From Amanita rubescens (taxonomy: Eukaryota; Basidiomycota; Agaricomycetes; Agaricales; Amanitaceae), in NCBI GenBank assembly GCA_015039365.1, contig WION01000002.1:806001-870000 (forward strand): a stretch of DNA of 64,000 nt, read 5' to 3'. This document shows positions 44,454 through 54,361 of the stretch, in pieces (within the stretch, counting starts at the first letter, position 1; every line of letters begins with the position of its first letter). The notes under the pieces were generated by a model, which worked only from the letters and a program-made list of their open reading frames with translations, had not been told where the DNA came from and searched no databases. The translations under genes and the position numbers were made by a program.

Positions 44454-46523
44454 ATGAAGACTGCATTACTGACAGTGTCCTTTGTCTGCGCTGCTTTGGC
44501 AACACCTCTCCGTGTTCTGGAGAATGCTCAAGCTCCTATCAATTTGGAAGCTTACCCTGACATTCATTTGGACCTTAATGCCCCGCGTCTCCTCCAGTTT
44601 GAGAACCGGGAACCGGTTTGGATGACTGAACTTGACAAGGTCTGTCCATGATGATGGCTCCCGTGATTGCTTACCCCCCTGTTAGATCCGAGCCAAAGCT
44701 CAAGATATTAACTTCTTTGACATGTGAGAGCGTTTCTTCCGGAAAGTTAACCTTTGCCTGACGCCACGGCAGCACGGAGACGTACGATCAGGGTTCAACT
44801 GAATATTGGCGCCCCAAGAAGGAATGTGAGTTGAATTTTTATCATCTTATTGTCTAGTGCATTCTTACGTCAAATGAAGATAATTACCCAACTCCGAATG
44901 CAACTGACGTCGTTTACCCCGTGATCAAGACATTGAATATCGAAAACTTGGAAACCAACTTGAAGAAATTTACCAGTTTCCGCACGAGATGTATGTAGAG
45001 ATTTTTCTTGTGTTAATGAACTCAACAAGGCCATCTATCAGATTACCGAAGCGACGTAAGGGGACAGAATATTTGCAATCATTACACTGATATCCTTCCA
45101 GACGGGCAAAGAAAGTCAGAAATGGCTTAAGAATAAGATATCTGAGGTTGATTATTTGTAACCAGTATTATCACAGATCCTGAAGTATGACAGATCACAG
45201 CAGAATATACCTCAGCTGGACTCCGGAGTCTTATTACGATCAACGAATTCCCACATCCGTGGGGACAGAACACTATTGTTCGTTTTTTTCCTATGTTTGA
45301 TGATTGCGTGCAAATCATTTCTCTAGATTGTCAGAATTGAAGGTTCCCGTAAGGAACTCAATGACATTGTCATCGTTTCTGCCCACCAAGACAGGTACGA
45401 TCATTTTCGTATGAAGAAACAATTTATTAAATGGGCGAATAGCACCAATATGTGGCCTTGGTTACCTGCTCCTGGTACTCGAGTAATTGCTTGCAAGTTA
45501 ATGTTACTGACTATCTTGTAGGCGCTGATGGTAATTGTCGAGGACGCATCTTTACGATCTCGTGTACTAAAACAGTCTACAAGATGACGGTTCAGGCACC
45601 GTCTCGATATTGGAGGCTTACCGCGCACTTATTGCAGCCGACTATCGGCCGCTCCGAACAATAGAATTCCACTGGTATTCGGCCGAGGGATGTTGAGTTT
45701 GTTCCCAATAACAGGGCATAGAGCTAACGGAATGAATACAGGAAGGTGGATTACTAGGTTCTCAAGCTGTTGCGAAGGATTATCACGCGCGCTCGGTTGA
45801 AGTATTTGCGATGAGTCAGGTACTGTTGTTTTCCCCGTCTGACTTGCTGAAACATTGATTACCCTAGTTCGACATGACTGCCTGGGTGAAGGTAAGTAAT
45901 AACGGCCGATATACCGGTACCAAGCTGATCTTCGGCTAGCGAGGTTCTCGTGAGGAAGTTGGCGTCATAACGGATTTCGTGAACCCTGAGTTCGATCCTA
46001 GAATCGTCATATACTGGCTTATCTAATCTGACTCGTTCAAGGTTGACTGCATTTAGCAAGAAGATAGTTGATACCTATCTCAATATACCATGGGCGGAGG
46101 TTCGTAAACTGACGTCTTAAAATTCGACACTCAACTGCGGTTAATCTAGACCAAGTGCGGTTATGCTTGCAGTGACCAGTCAGTTCTTAAAAGCTCTTTT
46201 GGAAACTGCGTAATGCATTCTGACGCACGTTTACAGTGCTTCTTGGCACAAGTTGGGGTACCCAGCGATCTTTTCCATCGGTATGTGGGGGTCACACTCG
46301 GATCGCACCTATGGAATAATTACCGCAACAGAGAGCACATTCGAGAATTCGAATCACTTCATTCACTCGACAAAAGAGTACGTCGGAGGCATCGTTGGCC
46401 GATTCTCATCTGACACGCTTTAGCCGCATTGACATTTCCGACGAGTTTCAATTTACCCATATGCTAGAGTTCTCCAAGTTTGCAGTTGGTTTCGTGATGG
46501 AATTAGGGTCGTACCGAGCCTAA
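44454..46523 (+). CDS. Secreted M28 leucine aminopeptidase, one damaged splice donor
   Basis: Nineteen exons: 44454..44639, 44686..44723, 44773..44825, 44880..44990, 45042..45055, 45102..45146, 45194..45277, 45327..45394, 45443..45474, 45522..45530, 45584..45687, 45742..45819, 45868..45891, 45940..45989, 46042..46099, 46150..46178, 46237..46280, 46332..46377, 46424..46523, giving 390 aa. It has a signal peptide, a prodomain, then zinc ligands and catalytic residues in [39 protein letters not shown] and [14 protein letters not shown]. The intron separating the two catalytic Glu of SAEEGG starts GGATGT, not GTATGT. The nearest real GT would replace the second Glu. The gene is otherwise intact. 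Confidence 0.88.
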
Positions 46524-46883
46524 AGATAACAATCACAATTGATACCTCCTTCTGAAGATGCGATTCCCTGTACGGATACAGCTTGATACCGTCTAAATGT
46601 CAGCATGTCAGAAACCGATATGATATTTACAATATCATGCGTTCATTTCCGATCGTCCTAAAAAGTTCAGCGTAATGCAATCTTTGCGTTCCACGTTTAC
46701 CACACGAGGCAGAGAATCTCATTTCCTCTCTCACATTGTTATCTCCGACGGCAACGTTTTTGGTCGTATTTTCCTAATCAGATCGAGGAATACTGTAGAT
46801 TGACTCGTATTTGGCATCATTCGGCGATTAATCTCAATAAGCGTCAACAGTATGACTTCATCTCTCCCGATAATACCCTTGTC
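46524..46883. other. 360-bp spacer between tandem plus-strand genes
   Basis: Holds the 3' end of the aminopeptidase transcript and the upstream region of the next gene. No motif recognised. Confidence 0.35.
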
Positions 46884-47416
46884 ATGGACGCGCGCAACCG
46901 CCAAAGGGAAGATGTCGAAGAGGCATATCAGATTCAAGCAAGAGCTGCGGTAGAGGTTTGTGTCTCAGCGCGTGCCGTGATGTATGCGTGAACTCCTTCT
47001 TCACGTCAGGGGGGTGCAAGGGCCGCTGCTATTGGTATAGGCTTAGCGGTTCTAGGTCACTACGCATGGCCGTTGCTCCGGTATGCATGTTTAACTCTGT
47101 GAAATAAGGTGACCTGACGTCAACCGCTCTATTTCACTTGCCTCAAGGCGCCAAACTTTGGCATTCAAGGCATTCCTTGTAACGGGTTGTAAGCCCTACG
47201 GTAACCTGATTGAAGAGTTAACAATGCATATGCCCCTGATTAGGCACGTTCACTGGTATGGTACTTGGAGCTGAAAATGCTCTCATTGCACATGAGGCCG
47301 TGAAACGTAAGGAGGAAAATATTATCAGACGGGAAGCTCGAATGGACCTTGCAAGACAAGGACTAGTTTGTACGGAGACGGAGATTGCAAAATGGAGAGC
47401 AGCACGTGGACTTTGA
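46884..47416 (+). CDS. Small membrane protein of unknown function
   Basis: Four exons: 46884..46955, 47010..47080, 47148..47188, 47244..47416, giving 118 aa. It opens with a charged segment (MDARNRQREDVEEAYQIQARAAVEGGARAAAIG). Two short hydrophobic segments follow (AIGIGLAVLGHYAWPLL and LAFKAFLVTGFTVTGMVLGA), then a charged C-terminus rich in Arg and Glu (KRKEENIIRREARMDLARQG). The hairpin of two helices with a central basic loop suggests a mitochondrial or peroxisomal membrane protein. I do not know a named family. Frame and phases close in all exons, which supports it as a gene. Confidence 0.7.
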
Positions 47417-47598
47417 CAGCGACCGATATGCAGCGAACGGTGGCGGCGAGTATGCATCATCCGAGTGCAATCTAGCAAAAATTCTAATACGACAGGGTTA
47501 AATTCATTCTCGTTACGTGGTAATCTAGATAGCAGCGACAAGAAAACACATCCAGCTATTGTAATTCACATGCTACAGTCCATTCGAGAGCGTCGTAG

Positions 47599-49783
47599 TT
47601 ATACAATTTGTCCATAGCCATTCTGCAATGGGATGTTGTTATTAGGTGGTAACCATTGAGATTGGTTATCAATCATGACAGGAGGTTTGGGAGGAGGACC
47701 GGGATGACTAAATTGCGCTTGCCCGCTCGAGCCCTGCATCGGAGGTGGCGGCGGCGGCGGAAGTTGGCCCTGTAAAAAATTATTGGTATGTAATGGTGGA
47801 GGCGGAGGTGGCGGCGGTTGAACATAGTTGACTGGAGGTCGTGGCAGACTGGAACGACGCCTAGCTCTAGAATTGGTTTGGTCCAGATCGGGTGGAGGTG
47901 GTGGTGGTGGCAAAGCGGACTGGCTATCCTGTGGGTAAACCTGCGTGTTGTAGGAAAGAGGTGGTGGGAGTGGGGGCTGAATAGGTGGGAAGGGTACCGA
48001 GGGCTGATACGAAACGTTATTGAGCTGCCCTGTTTGCTGCGGCTGTATCCCCTGAGATACTGCGTATACAGTCGGGGATTGAGATTGACCAAAGGTGATC
48101 TGCGGCTGAAGTGGCAAGGGTCGAGAGCCAGTATTGATGATGTGGCTTGCTGCCTGTACGTGCGGAGGGTGTATCATGTGGTCACGAGGGGGGGAAGGTG
48201 CACTTCCGTTCACGTAGGGGGTAGGTGCAGGTGCCTGTTGGCTCAATGGGTGCTGGAGAATTGATGTATGATCCGGATGCAGATATGGCTGGCGTTGGCA
48301 TTGAGACCACGGGCATATAGTGAGGATATTGCACTGGTTGAGATGATTGATATGGCTGGGGGTTGAATGACGGAGGCGCTGCAACCTGCCCATAAGTTGT
48401 TGGCGCGTGAGATAGAACAGACGTGTACGATTGCGCAGGATAGGGTAACGTTGAATTGTAAGATGGCAGGCTCGTAGGCTCTGATGGATGGGACGGTAAA
48501 GTATTATGACCATGTAGTGGAACGAAACCCGACGATGATACTGGGATACGAGGTCTGCGGTTTGATTGTTGGTATCCATTGGCAGAAGTTTTGTCGTGCG
48601 CAGAGTTATTTCCAGGCTGCAATGAATTAGGAACAGTGGTAGGCCGTTGCGGCCGCCCCTGTGCTATAATTGGTTGGTCGTGAGAATGCACGTACATTTG
48701 CTCGGGCGGTGTGGAAAAATCGAAGCTGTGTGTCGGCTGCGGTGCCGTTGCTGAATAGCCGCTAGATACGGAGGAGCTAGAGAAATGTCTACTTTGCGAA
48801 TACTATACTCCCATTAATGCAATGGCAGGCTCCTAAGAATGTCACTCACACTCCGACGGTCAGATATATCTAGTTCACCGAAATCGCTTGATGCATTGTC
48901 TAATGGTGAGACGTTGTGTCTTTGCAAATATGGGGGGTTGTAGAGCAACTCCGGTTGAGCCTTTGGGTTTGGCACCCTGAGGACAGACGAAACGGAGTCA
49001 CTTAATCTAGACTGCTCATGGGCGTTCGAAATCCTCGATTGAGTAGCGGCGTGCGCTGGATGCTCTTCCAAGGGATTGAAGTATCCTGGGCCAGCATACT
49101 TGTTCGTCTTCTGTGGTTTCGGAGCCATTTTTTTTTCCGGTGGTAGTTCCTTAGACAAGGCAAGTTAGTCAATGCGTTGTATCAATACCCTCATGAGGAA
49201 CAAACATTAGACCAGAACGTCAACTCCAAGTAAACCTTGCCAGAAAACTTGTCCTTGTTCGTGAGTGTGAACCACTCTAAACTCAAGTATAGTATAAGTA
49301 TCCAATAGCAATGAATAGTTTAAAATTTACCGTCTGTTTCCCCTTTGGTAAGTACTTCAGTTAAGTCAACATCAGCTTCCCCGATGAACTCAGGCTCGCG
49401 CGGATCATCAGCAAAGCAGGCAACCTTCATGATTCTTCCTCCCTTGATATTCTTTGGTCCCTGAGGGGACTTGGGAGGGAGGCGCGGAGGGCTGTCGGTT
49501 TTTTGTGTCGCTTGGTCTGAGCCGTCGTTGTCTTCAAGTAGTGTGAAGCGTATTTCTTCGTCCCACTCAGGATGCTGACCGCCACGTTTTATAGCCTTGG
49601 TTCTGCGTTTGTCGCCATTCACCGTAACAACGCAGTATGGATCTTGCTTCCCAATATGTCTCTTGTTGGGCAAGTGATTCTAGGGGGGTTGGGTTGCAAG
49701 TGCGTGGAAGATAAGTATGGGCAGCTTACAGCTTTGAGGACAACTACTATAAGGGTACCAATCTCACGCGGATTGGACGACAT
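47599..49783 (-). CDS. C2-domain, proline-rich protein resembling Inn1/Fic1 cytokinesis factors
   Basis: Six exons: 49730..49783, 49331..49679, 49206..49276, 48850..49149, 48308..48802, 47599..48252 (complement), giving 640 aa. Residues 8-150 are a C2 domain: IGTLIVVVLKANHLPNKRHIGKQDPYCVVTVNG, RGGQHPEWDEEIRFTLLED, EFIGEADVDLTEVL. The rest is disordered, with long proline tracts (LPPPPPPPDL, PPPPPPPPLHTN, PPPPPPPMQG) suited to SH3 or profilin binding. In yeasts, C2-plus-PxxP proteins of this kind (Inn1, Fic1) act at the division septum. The intron at 48253-48307 is inferred from a frame change; alternative acceptors exist a few codons away. Confidence 0.82.
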
Positions 49784-49861
49784 GTAGGAGAAAAGATGGA
49801 AGAAAGATGACGGGAGTACTTGTTTATTGCTAATATCTATATTTGGAAATCACGGACACTA

Positions 49862-52291
49862 TCATCCAACTACATAGCTTTCGTTGCTGTTCAAAATCAA
49901 CCCTGGCTTCCGCAGCGCCAAGTCAAGTATCATTTCAGCAAAGTAACTGTTAGCCCATGCAAACCAGCTTCGCGTGTAACTCGAGTCTATGATGGACTGG
50001 GACTCGTGAATGAGGCCTAACCCTTGCGTGTTCTACTTTGTTTCAGGCTCTCATCCGTTCTACGAACGTGAGCAAACTCACATTCACTATCAGATATAAC
50101 GACTTCAAGATCTCTGCATCGTCATCTGTTCCGAAGATTGCTGATATGTGGGACATGGGCCTGCGAACGATAATCAATCAAATTACCTAGAAATAGAGGC
50201 GAGAATCTGTTACCACGGATGTAAAACATCGATATGCGGACCTCTACATGACAAACTAGTTAGTTGTTAATTTCTAGATACAAGCCTGTTCTGACACACC
50301 CAACACCGTTGAACGATTTCCCCGCGGCATAGTAAGGGTTACGGCGCGAGAGAAGAAGCTTGCGGGTCGCCAAATATGCCGGGTTACTTTTTTCCAGAAA
50401 ACCCAAATAAGGGAGGGACAAGAGAGACTTCCATTTTTATGATCTCTCAATATGCCGATGTCTTTCGGAGATACAAGGGACTAACCGGCACGTTGGCATC
50501 ATCCATGACGTATCTACCTCCGAAACCTGCATTGAAACGAGGGTCACTTTACTGCCGTCGCCTAGGGAACCAACATATCGTTAGTTTCATAGGCGAATAT
50601 ATTGTCAACAACCTGTACTAGAATAAGCAAAGACTCAACACAACACCTCTAGACTCTTACAGTGGTTTCCCAAATAGCATCATGTATTCTTTTGCTCCAC
50701 TGCCTTGCTTGTTGGCTCGCATTGTATAGCTGCTTGGTGTCATCAAGCATGTCCGCTAGGTGATCCAATTCGACGTTAAGCATGGCATTAGCAGGCGTAA
50801 GGTATGCTGCGAACTGTATCAGTCGCGGACGAAGACTTGTAATAGTCATGCTTACCAAAGATGGTGAGATCATCGGACGGTCTATGATGTGTACCAACGA
50901 GACCGGTGTATGCCTTTGGCTCGCCATTCCCCATATTATCGACTAAAGGCGACAAAGAACCGCCTCCGCCTGTCCAGTTATAGTATGAGATGAAGTTGAA
51001 GTTCTCATCAAACGTTGGCTGAGATTGCTCATTGATAACTCGGAATATCTGGTCAATGGCAGAGCGCCCTATCCCGGATTGTTAATAATGCGATGGGCAC
51101 GGGAAAGATGCCATTACAATCTGCGTTCATGAATGAAGCATCCCCTGTGGCTGTGTAGTAGGATCTCGAGAGTTTGAGGAAACCACATAATGAGTCAATC
51201 TCGTACTGAAGGTATTCAATATACCCGTGGAATAATGGTGAAGAAAAGCGCACTTTACACTCGAACACTGTCTGATTATTGACGGGCCTGGAACGCTGGA
51301 CCTTTAGTTCATGGCAGCATTACGAGAGAAGAGGGCATACGGATTGACAGTTACACCATCCGCCCAAGCGTTGTGCGTCGGCGGTAGGCCGCTTTCTTGG
51401 GGTGGCTGGAAAGCACCACCTATAAATTATTCATTGGTAAATGAATCCTAGTGAAGATCTTCACCTACAGTAAGGATACGCGGAAACGTAGCGTGCTTCG
51501 TTATTAATCACTGCTTTTACCAAGGTCGCTAATTCAGGGTCCATAGCCAGTAATGAGTGGTAATGCGCAAACTTCATCGCCAAGTTAGTGCTTGTTAAGC
51601 TTTTCCTGATAACTGTCTTTTCACCTGGTTTGCGGTATCACGAAGCCATTGTGCGCTTGGTATACGTGTCAGAGAAAGCTAAACCAGCATGAAAACACAG
51701 CAAACTTGATATCCTGGAGTTTCCGTCATATTTAGCTTTTACTAACATAACCGACTGCCGCGTACCCCAGTTATGATGAAAGCTAAATTTTCCGTCTAGA
51801 TAAAAAAGTTTCAATTTAGGTGTAATGTTGTATCTCAAGTTCTCACAGCGTTGAAGTACTTTACAGTCGTATCTTTGAAATATTTCAGTTTGCTAGAATG
51901 CGAATAATACCATAAACATACCTAGTGTATTGGGGAATGTATTTTCGAAGAGCCTGGCCAAGTCGGGGTCCCTGATAAGTAACTTCATATCTGCAATTAC
52001 TTTCTGATCGATGATAGGTGAACGAAGAGCAGGTCATAAATAACGAAACATACCTCGACTGCAGTACTATTAAAAGTGCGACACGCTGGGGCAGGCCGCA
52101 TATAAGGCAGCCGAAGTGGCCCTGCAGATGCGGGTTCATGAGGCTCCTAAGACACGAGTCAATGGTTCACGGAAGCACTGAATGGAACAAGTTACCTGAG
52201 AAAATGAAGTATAGCTTGGACATTGTGCTGTCGCTACTAGTTGAGGCACTAGTGCAATCAGGGCCAGGTCTCTGAGGTAAAATTTGACCAT
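49862..52291 (-). CDS. Secreted GH125 exo-alpha-1,6-mannosidase, one damaged splice donor
   Basis: Nineteen exons from 52196..52291 to 49862..50032 (others: 52054..52146, 51922..52003, 51847..51872, 51766..51795, 51706..51713, 51625..51655, 51469..51571, 51349..51419, 51254..51301, 51118..51205, 50856..51068, 50661..50806, 50579..50612, 50486..50526, 50300..50427, 50214..50243, 50082..50160), about 505 aa. A signal peptide (LALIALVPQLVATAQ) precedes GH125 blocks: GPLRLPYMRP, NLAFIITGDINAQWLRDTANQ, FECKYEIDSLCGFLKL, GNGEPKAYTGLVGTHHRPSDDL, YVMDDANVP, NPYYAAGKSFNGVGGPHID, SWFAWANSYFAEMILDLA. The intron after FAYETN starts ATATGT instead of GTATGT (50578); reading through stops after five codons. 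Exon 6 is 8 nt. Confidence 0.87.
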
Positions 52292-52627
52292 GAGAGACCA
52301 GAAATCAGAAATAAGGACGTGAAATGCGTCGAACAAATCCGATGCATAGCTACTTATTATTCCCCAAACTTGAAGCATCGAAGGTCTGGTGCCACGCTAT
52401 TAATATATCTGGGTGATCGGACTTTAGAATTCTGCCAGATATAATTTCATTATATTACTAGTTGCTAGTCATCCTAAGAGCAGTCGCATTACAGGTCAAG
52501 CTTCAAGCTCTATCAAGACAATTCCATAACGCAAGGTAACAATGGAGATGTATCATATCGTGACGAACAACATTATGCAAGAAGTAAGTGTACGGATGAA
52601 AATTGAAGGAGAGTTATTTGAGTTCTT
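52292..52627. other. 336-bp upstream region of the GH125 gene
   Basis: AT-rich spacer between the GH125 start and the stop of the next upstream minus-strand gene. No coding frame or repeat of note. Confidence 0.35.
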
Positions 52628-54226
52628 TCACACCGAACCCGGCGGTGATCCACCTTCTTCCACGATGACAGGGGCCTCCAGGATTCCCTCATCTTCGTTT
52701 CGTGAACTTTCCAATTCTTCTGCGAGAGCTATCGTATCCATAGAGCCCATTTGCACCGGGGAACGCTCGGGTGTATCACCATCGCCTGGAACATCGGATG
52801 CAGGCGCTGCTTCCAATTCAGAAGCGTGCAAGGACATATCGTAAGGCTCCTTTGCGAGCTCCGAGAGAGTACCGTCAACGCTTCGGACGCCATCCGTTGT
52901 TACATCACTTGGCTCCTCCTCCTCCTCAACTTCAAGATTGTCCGCGCTGAACGCTCCGGTTTTGACGCTGTTCGCTGTCCGAACACTCTTATCGCGCGCT
53001 AGAGACGGGGTGCCGGGACTTTGCTGAATTCTCGCACTCCAACCGCTAGCTTCGCTCTCCCAACTTCCTCTCCTGGAACTCCTGGGTCTCAAAGCTCGCA
53101 CGCTTGCGTCTAAATCTCGTTCGTCAAGCCTGTCATCTTCTTCGACTATGCTCGTGCTCTCGACGTCAGGGTATGTCGTGCTCCCATCGAACTGCGAGAT
53201 CGAATCCCCCCCACCCAGAGCAGACGGGGCGGTAGAGCTATACCCTGCTATGCCCAAACGGCCTGGTATACCGAATGCCGATGAAGCGAGAGTTAAAACA
53301 GAGGCATTGTCCATCGGCGGGGAAGATGGACGTGGATTATTTCGCGGATGATGGGCGGTATGAAGGGGTGCCTGGACGGACAACAGTTGACCAAGGGAGT
53401 TCTGCTGTGGGCTTGGGCTAGCGTTTCCATTCGTAATCGTAGAACTAGGACGCGACACGCCTGCAGCGGATAATAGGGAAAAGGTGATGGAGTTACTGGT
53501 TACCGAGGACTGACGAGCATGTGGTTGAGACGACAGTCGGCCGACGTACGGTGGGGGTGTTAGAGGAGCCTGGGCAATGTGCGCCATGCCATTGCTGTTT
53601 AAGTCGATACTTAATAGGGTAGTGGGTTTGGTGCTGGCCGCTATGCTCTTGAAAGTATGTGGATGGGATAGATATGAAGACGAGGACCTGGAAGGAGATG
53701 GAGACGGCGGGATGGTTGGAGGAAGTGGACGCAGGGAAGCATCATCGTCAGCTTCAAGGACGCTGGCAGGGGACCACGTTGAATCGCGCGTGACGGACGA
53801 TGGTCTATATGAGACATCATCATCTTCCTCTGGGGCACGGTCGTTTTCTTCGTCACCGTCCAAAGAAAGCGTCTTGCGTCTCGTGCCGACGGATTCGGTG
53901 CGGGAGTGTGTCCTTATACCGTTGCTGGCTTGGGAAGGGAGAGGTGAAGAGGTTAGTCTGTTCCCAATTCGTGAAGATCCGCGAGCTTTGGGTCGAAGTA
54001 ATGCATCAGGTTTCTTCACGGACCCACCCAGCTTGCGCTGGAACCAGTTAATAATGAGTTTATTTGAGCGTCGGTTCACTTTTTTCTGGTCAGGTGCCTG
54101 GGTAGGAGGTGGGAGGGCTACTGATCTGGGAAAAGTACTCCCGTTCGCATGTTTCTGAGCAGGCTGCTCCTTGCCAGAGTTGACACGAGAGAGGTCGACT
54201 TTGTTCATGACGGCGGTCGGGGCCAT
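52628..54226 (-). CDS. Intronless Ser-rich disordered protein, function unknown
   Basis: A single 532-codon exon, unusual among the intron-rich neighbours. Composition is dominated by Ser, Pro, Thr and acidic residues. The N-terminal third has basic segments (KKVNRRSNKLIINWFQRKLGG). The middle holds PPTIPPSPSPSRSSSSYLS and TPPPYVGRLSSQPHAR. The C-terminal third is strongly acidic (NLEVEEEEEPSDVTTDG, EELESSRNEDEGILEAP). No globular domain, signal peptide or membrane span is visible. The long open frame and consistent composition argue for a real gene; the INWFQRKLGGSVKKP patch is the best candidate for a conserved motif. Confidence 0.75.
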   Translation of the reverse strand: MAPTAVMNKVDLSRVNSGKEQPAQKHANGSTFPRSVALPPPTQAPDQKKVNRRSNKLIINWFQRKLGGSVKKPDALLRPKARGSSRIGNRLTSSPLPSQASNGIRTHSRTESVGTRRKTLSLDGDEENDRAPEEDDDVSYRPSSVTRDSTWSPASVLEADDDASLRPLPPTIPPSPSPSRSSSSYLSHPHTFKSIAASTKPTTLLSIDLNSNGMAHIAQAPLTPPPYVGRLSSQPHARQSSVTSNSITFSLLSAAGVSRPSSTITNGNASPSPQQNSLGQLLSVQAPLHTAHHPRNNPRPSSPPMDNASVLTLASSAFGIPGRLGIAGYSSTAPSALGGGDSISQFDGSTTYPDVESTSIVEEDDRLDERDLDASVRALRPRSSRRGSWESEASGWSARIQQSPGTPSLARDKSVRTANSVKTGAFSADNLEVEEEEEPSDVTTDGVRSVDGTLSELAKEPYDMSLHASELEAAPASDVPGDGDTPERSPVQMGSMDTIALAEELESSRNEDEGILEAPVIVEEGGSPPGSV

Positions 54227-54361
54227 GGGGTGGATAGGGTGAAAAGGACCAGAGGCTTTGATTTTATGTAACGGGTCATCTGAAGCTAAGCGTTACGTAA
54301 ATTGTTATACCAATACAGGTTACATTCATTTGATGAGTCAACTAACTAAATTAGCACGATT

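Noticed and set aside
50527..50578. U12-type AT-AC intron in the GH125 gene
   Set aside because: The donor lacks the ATATCCTT consensus, the end is AG, and there is no TCCTTAAC branch site. A mutated GTATGT donor fits better.
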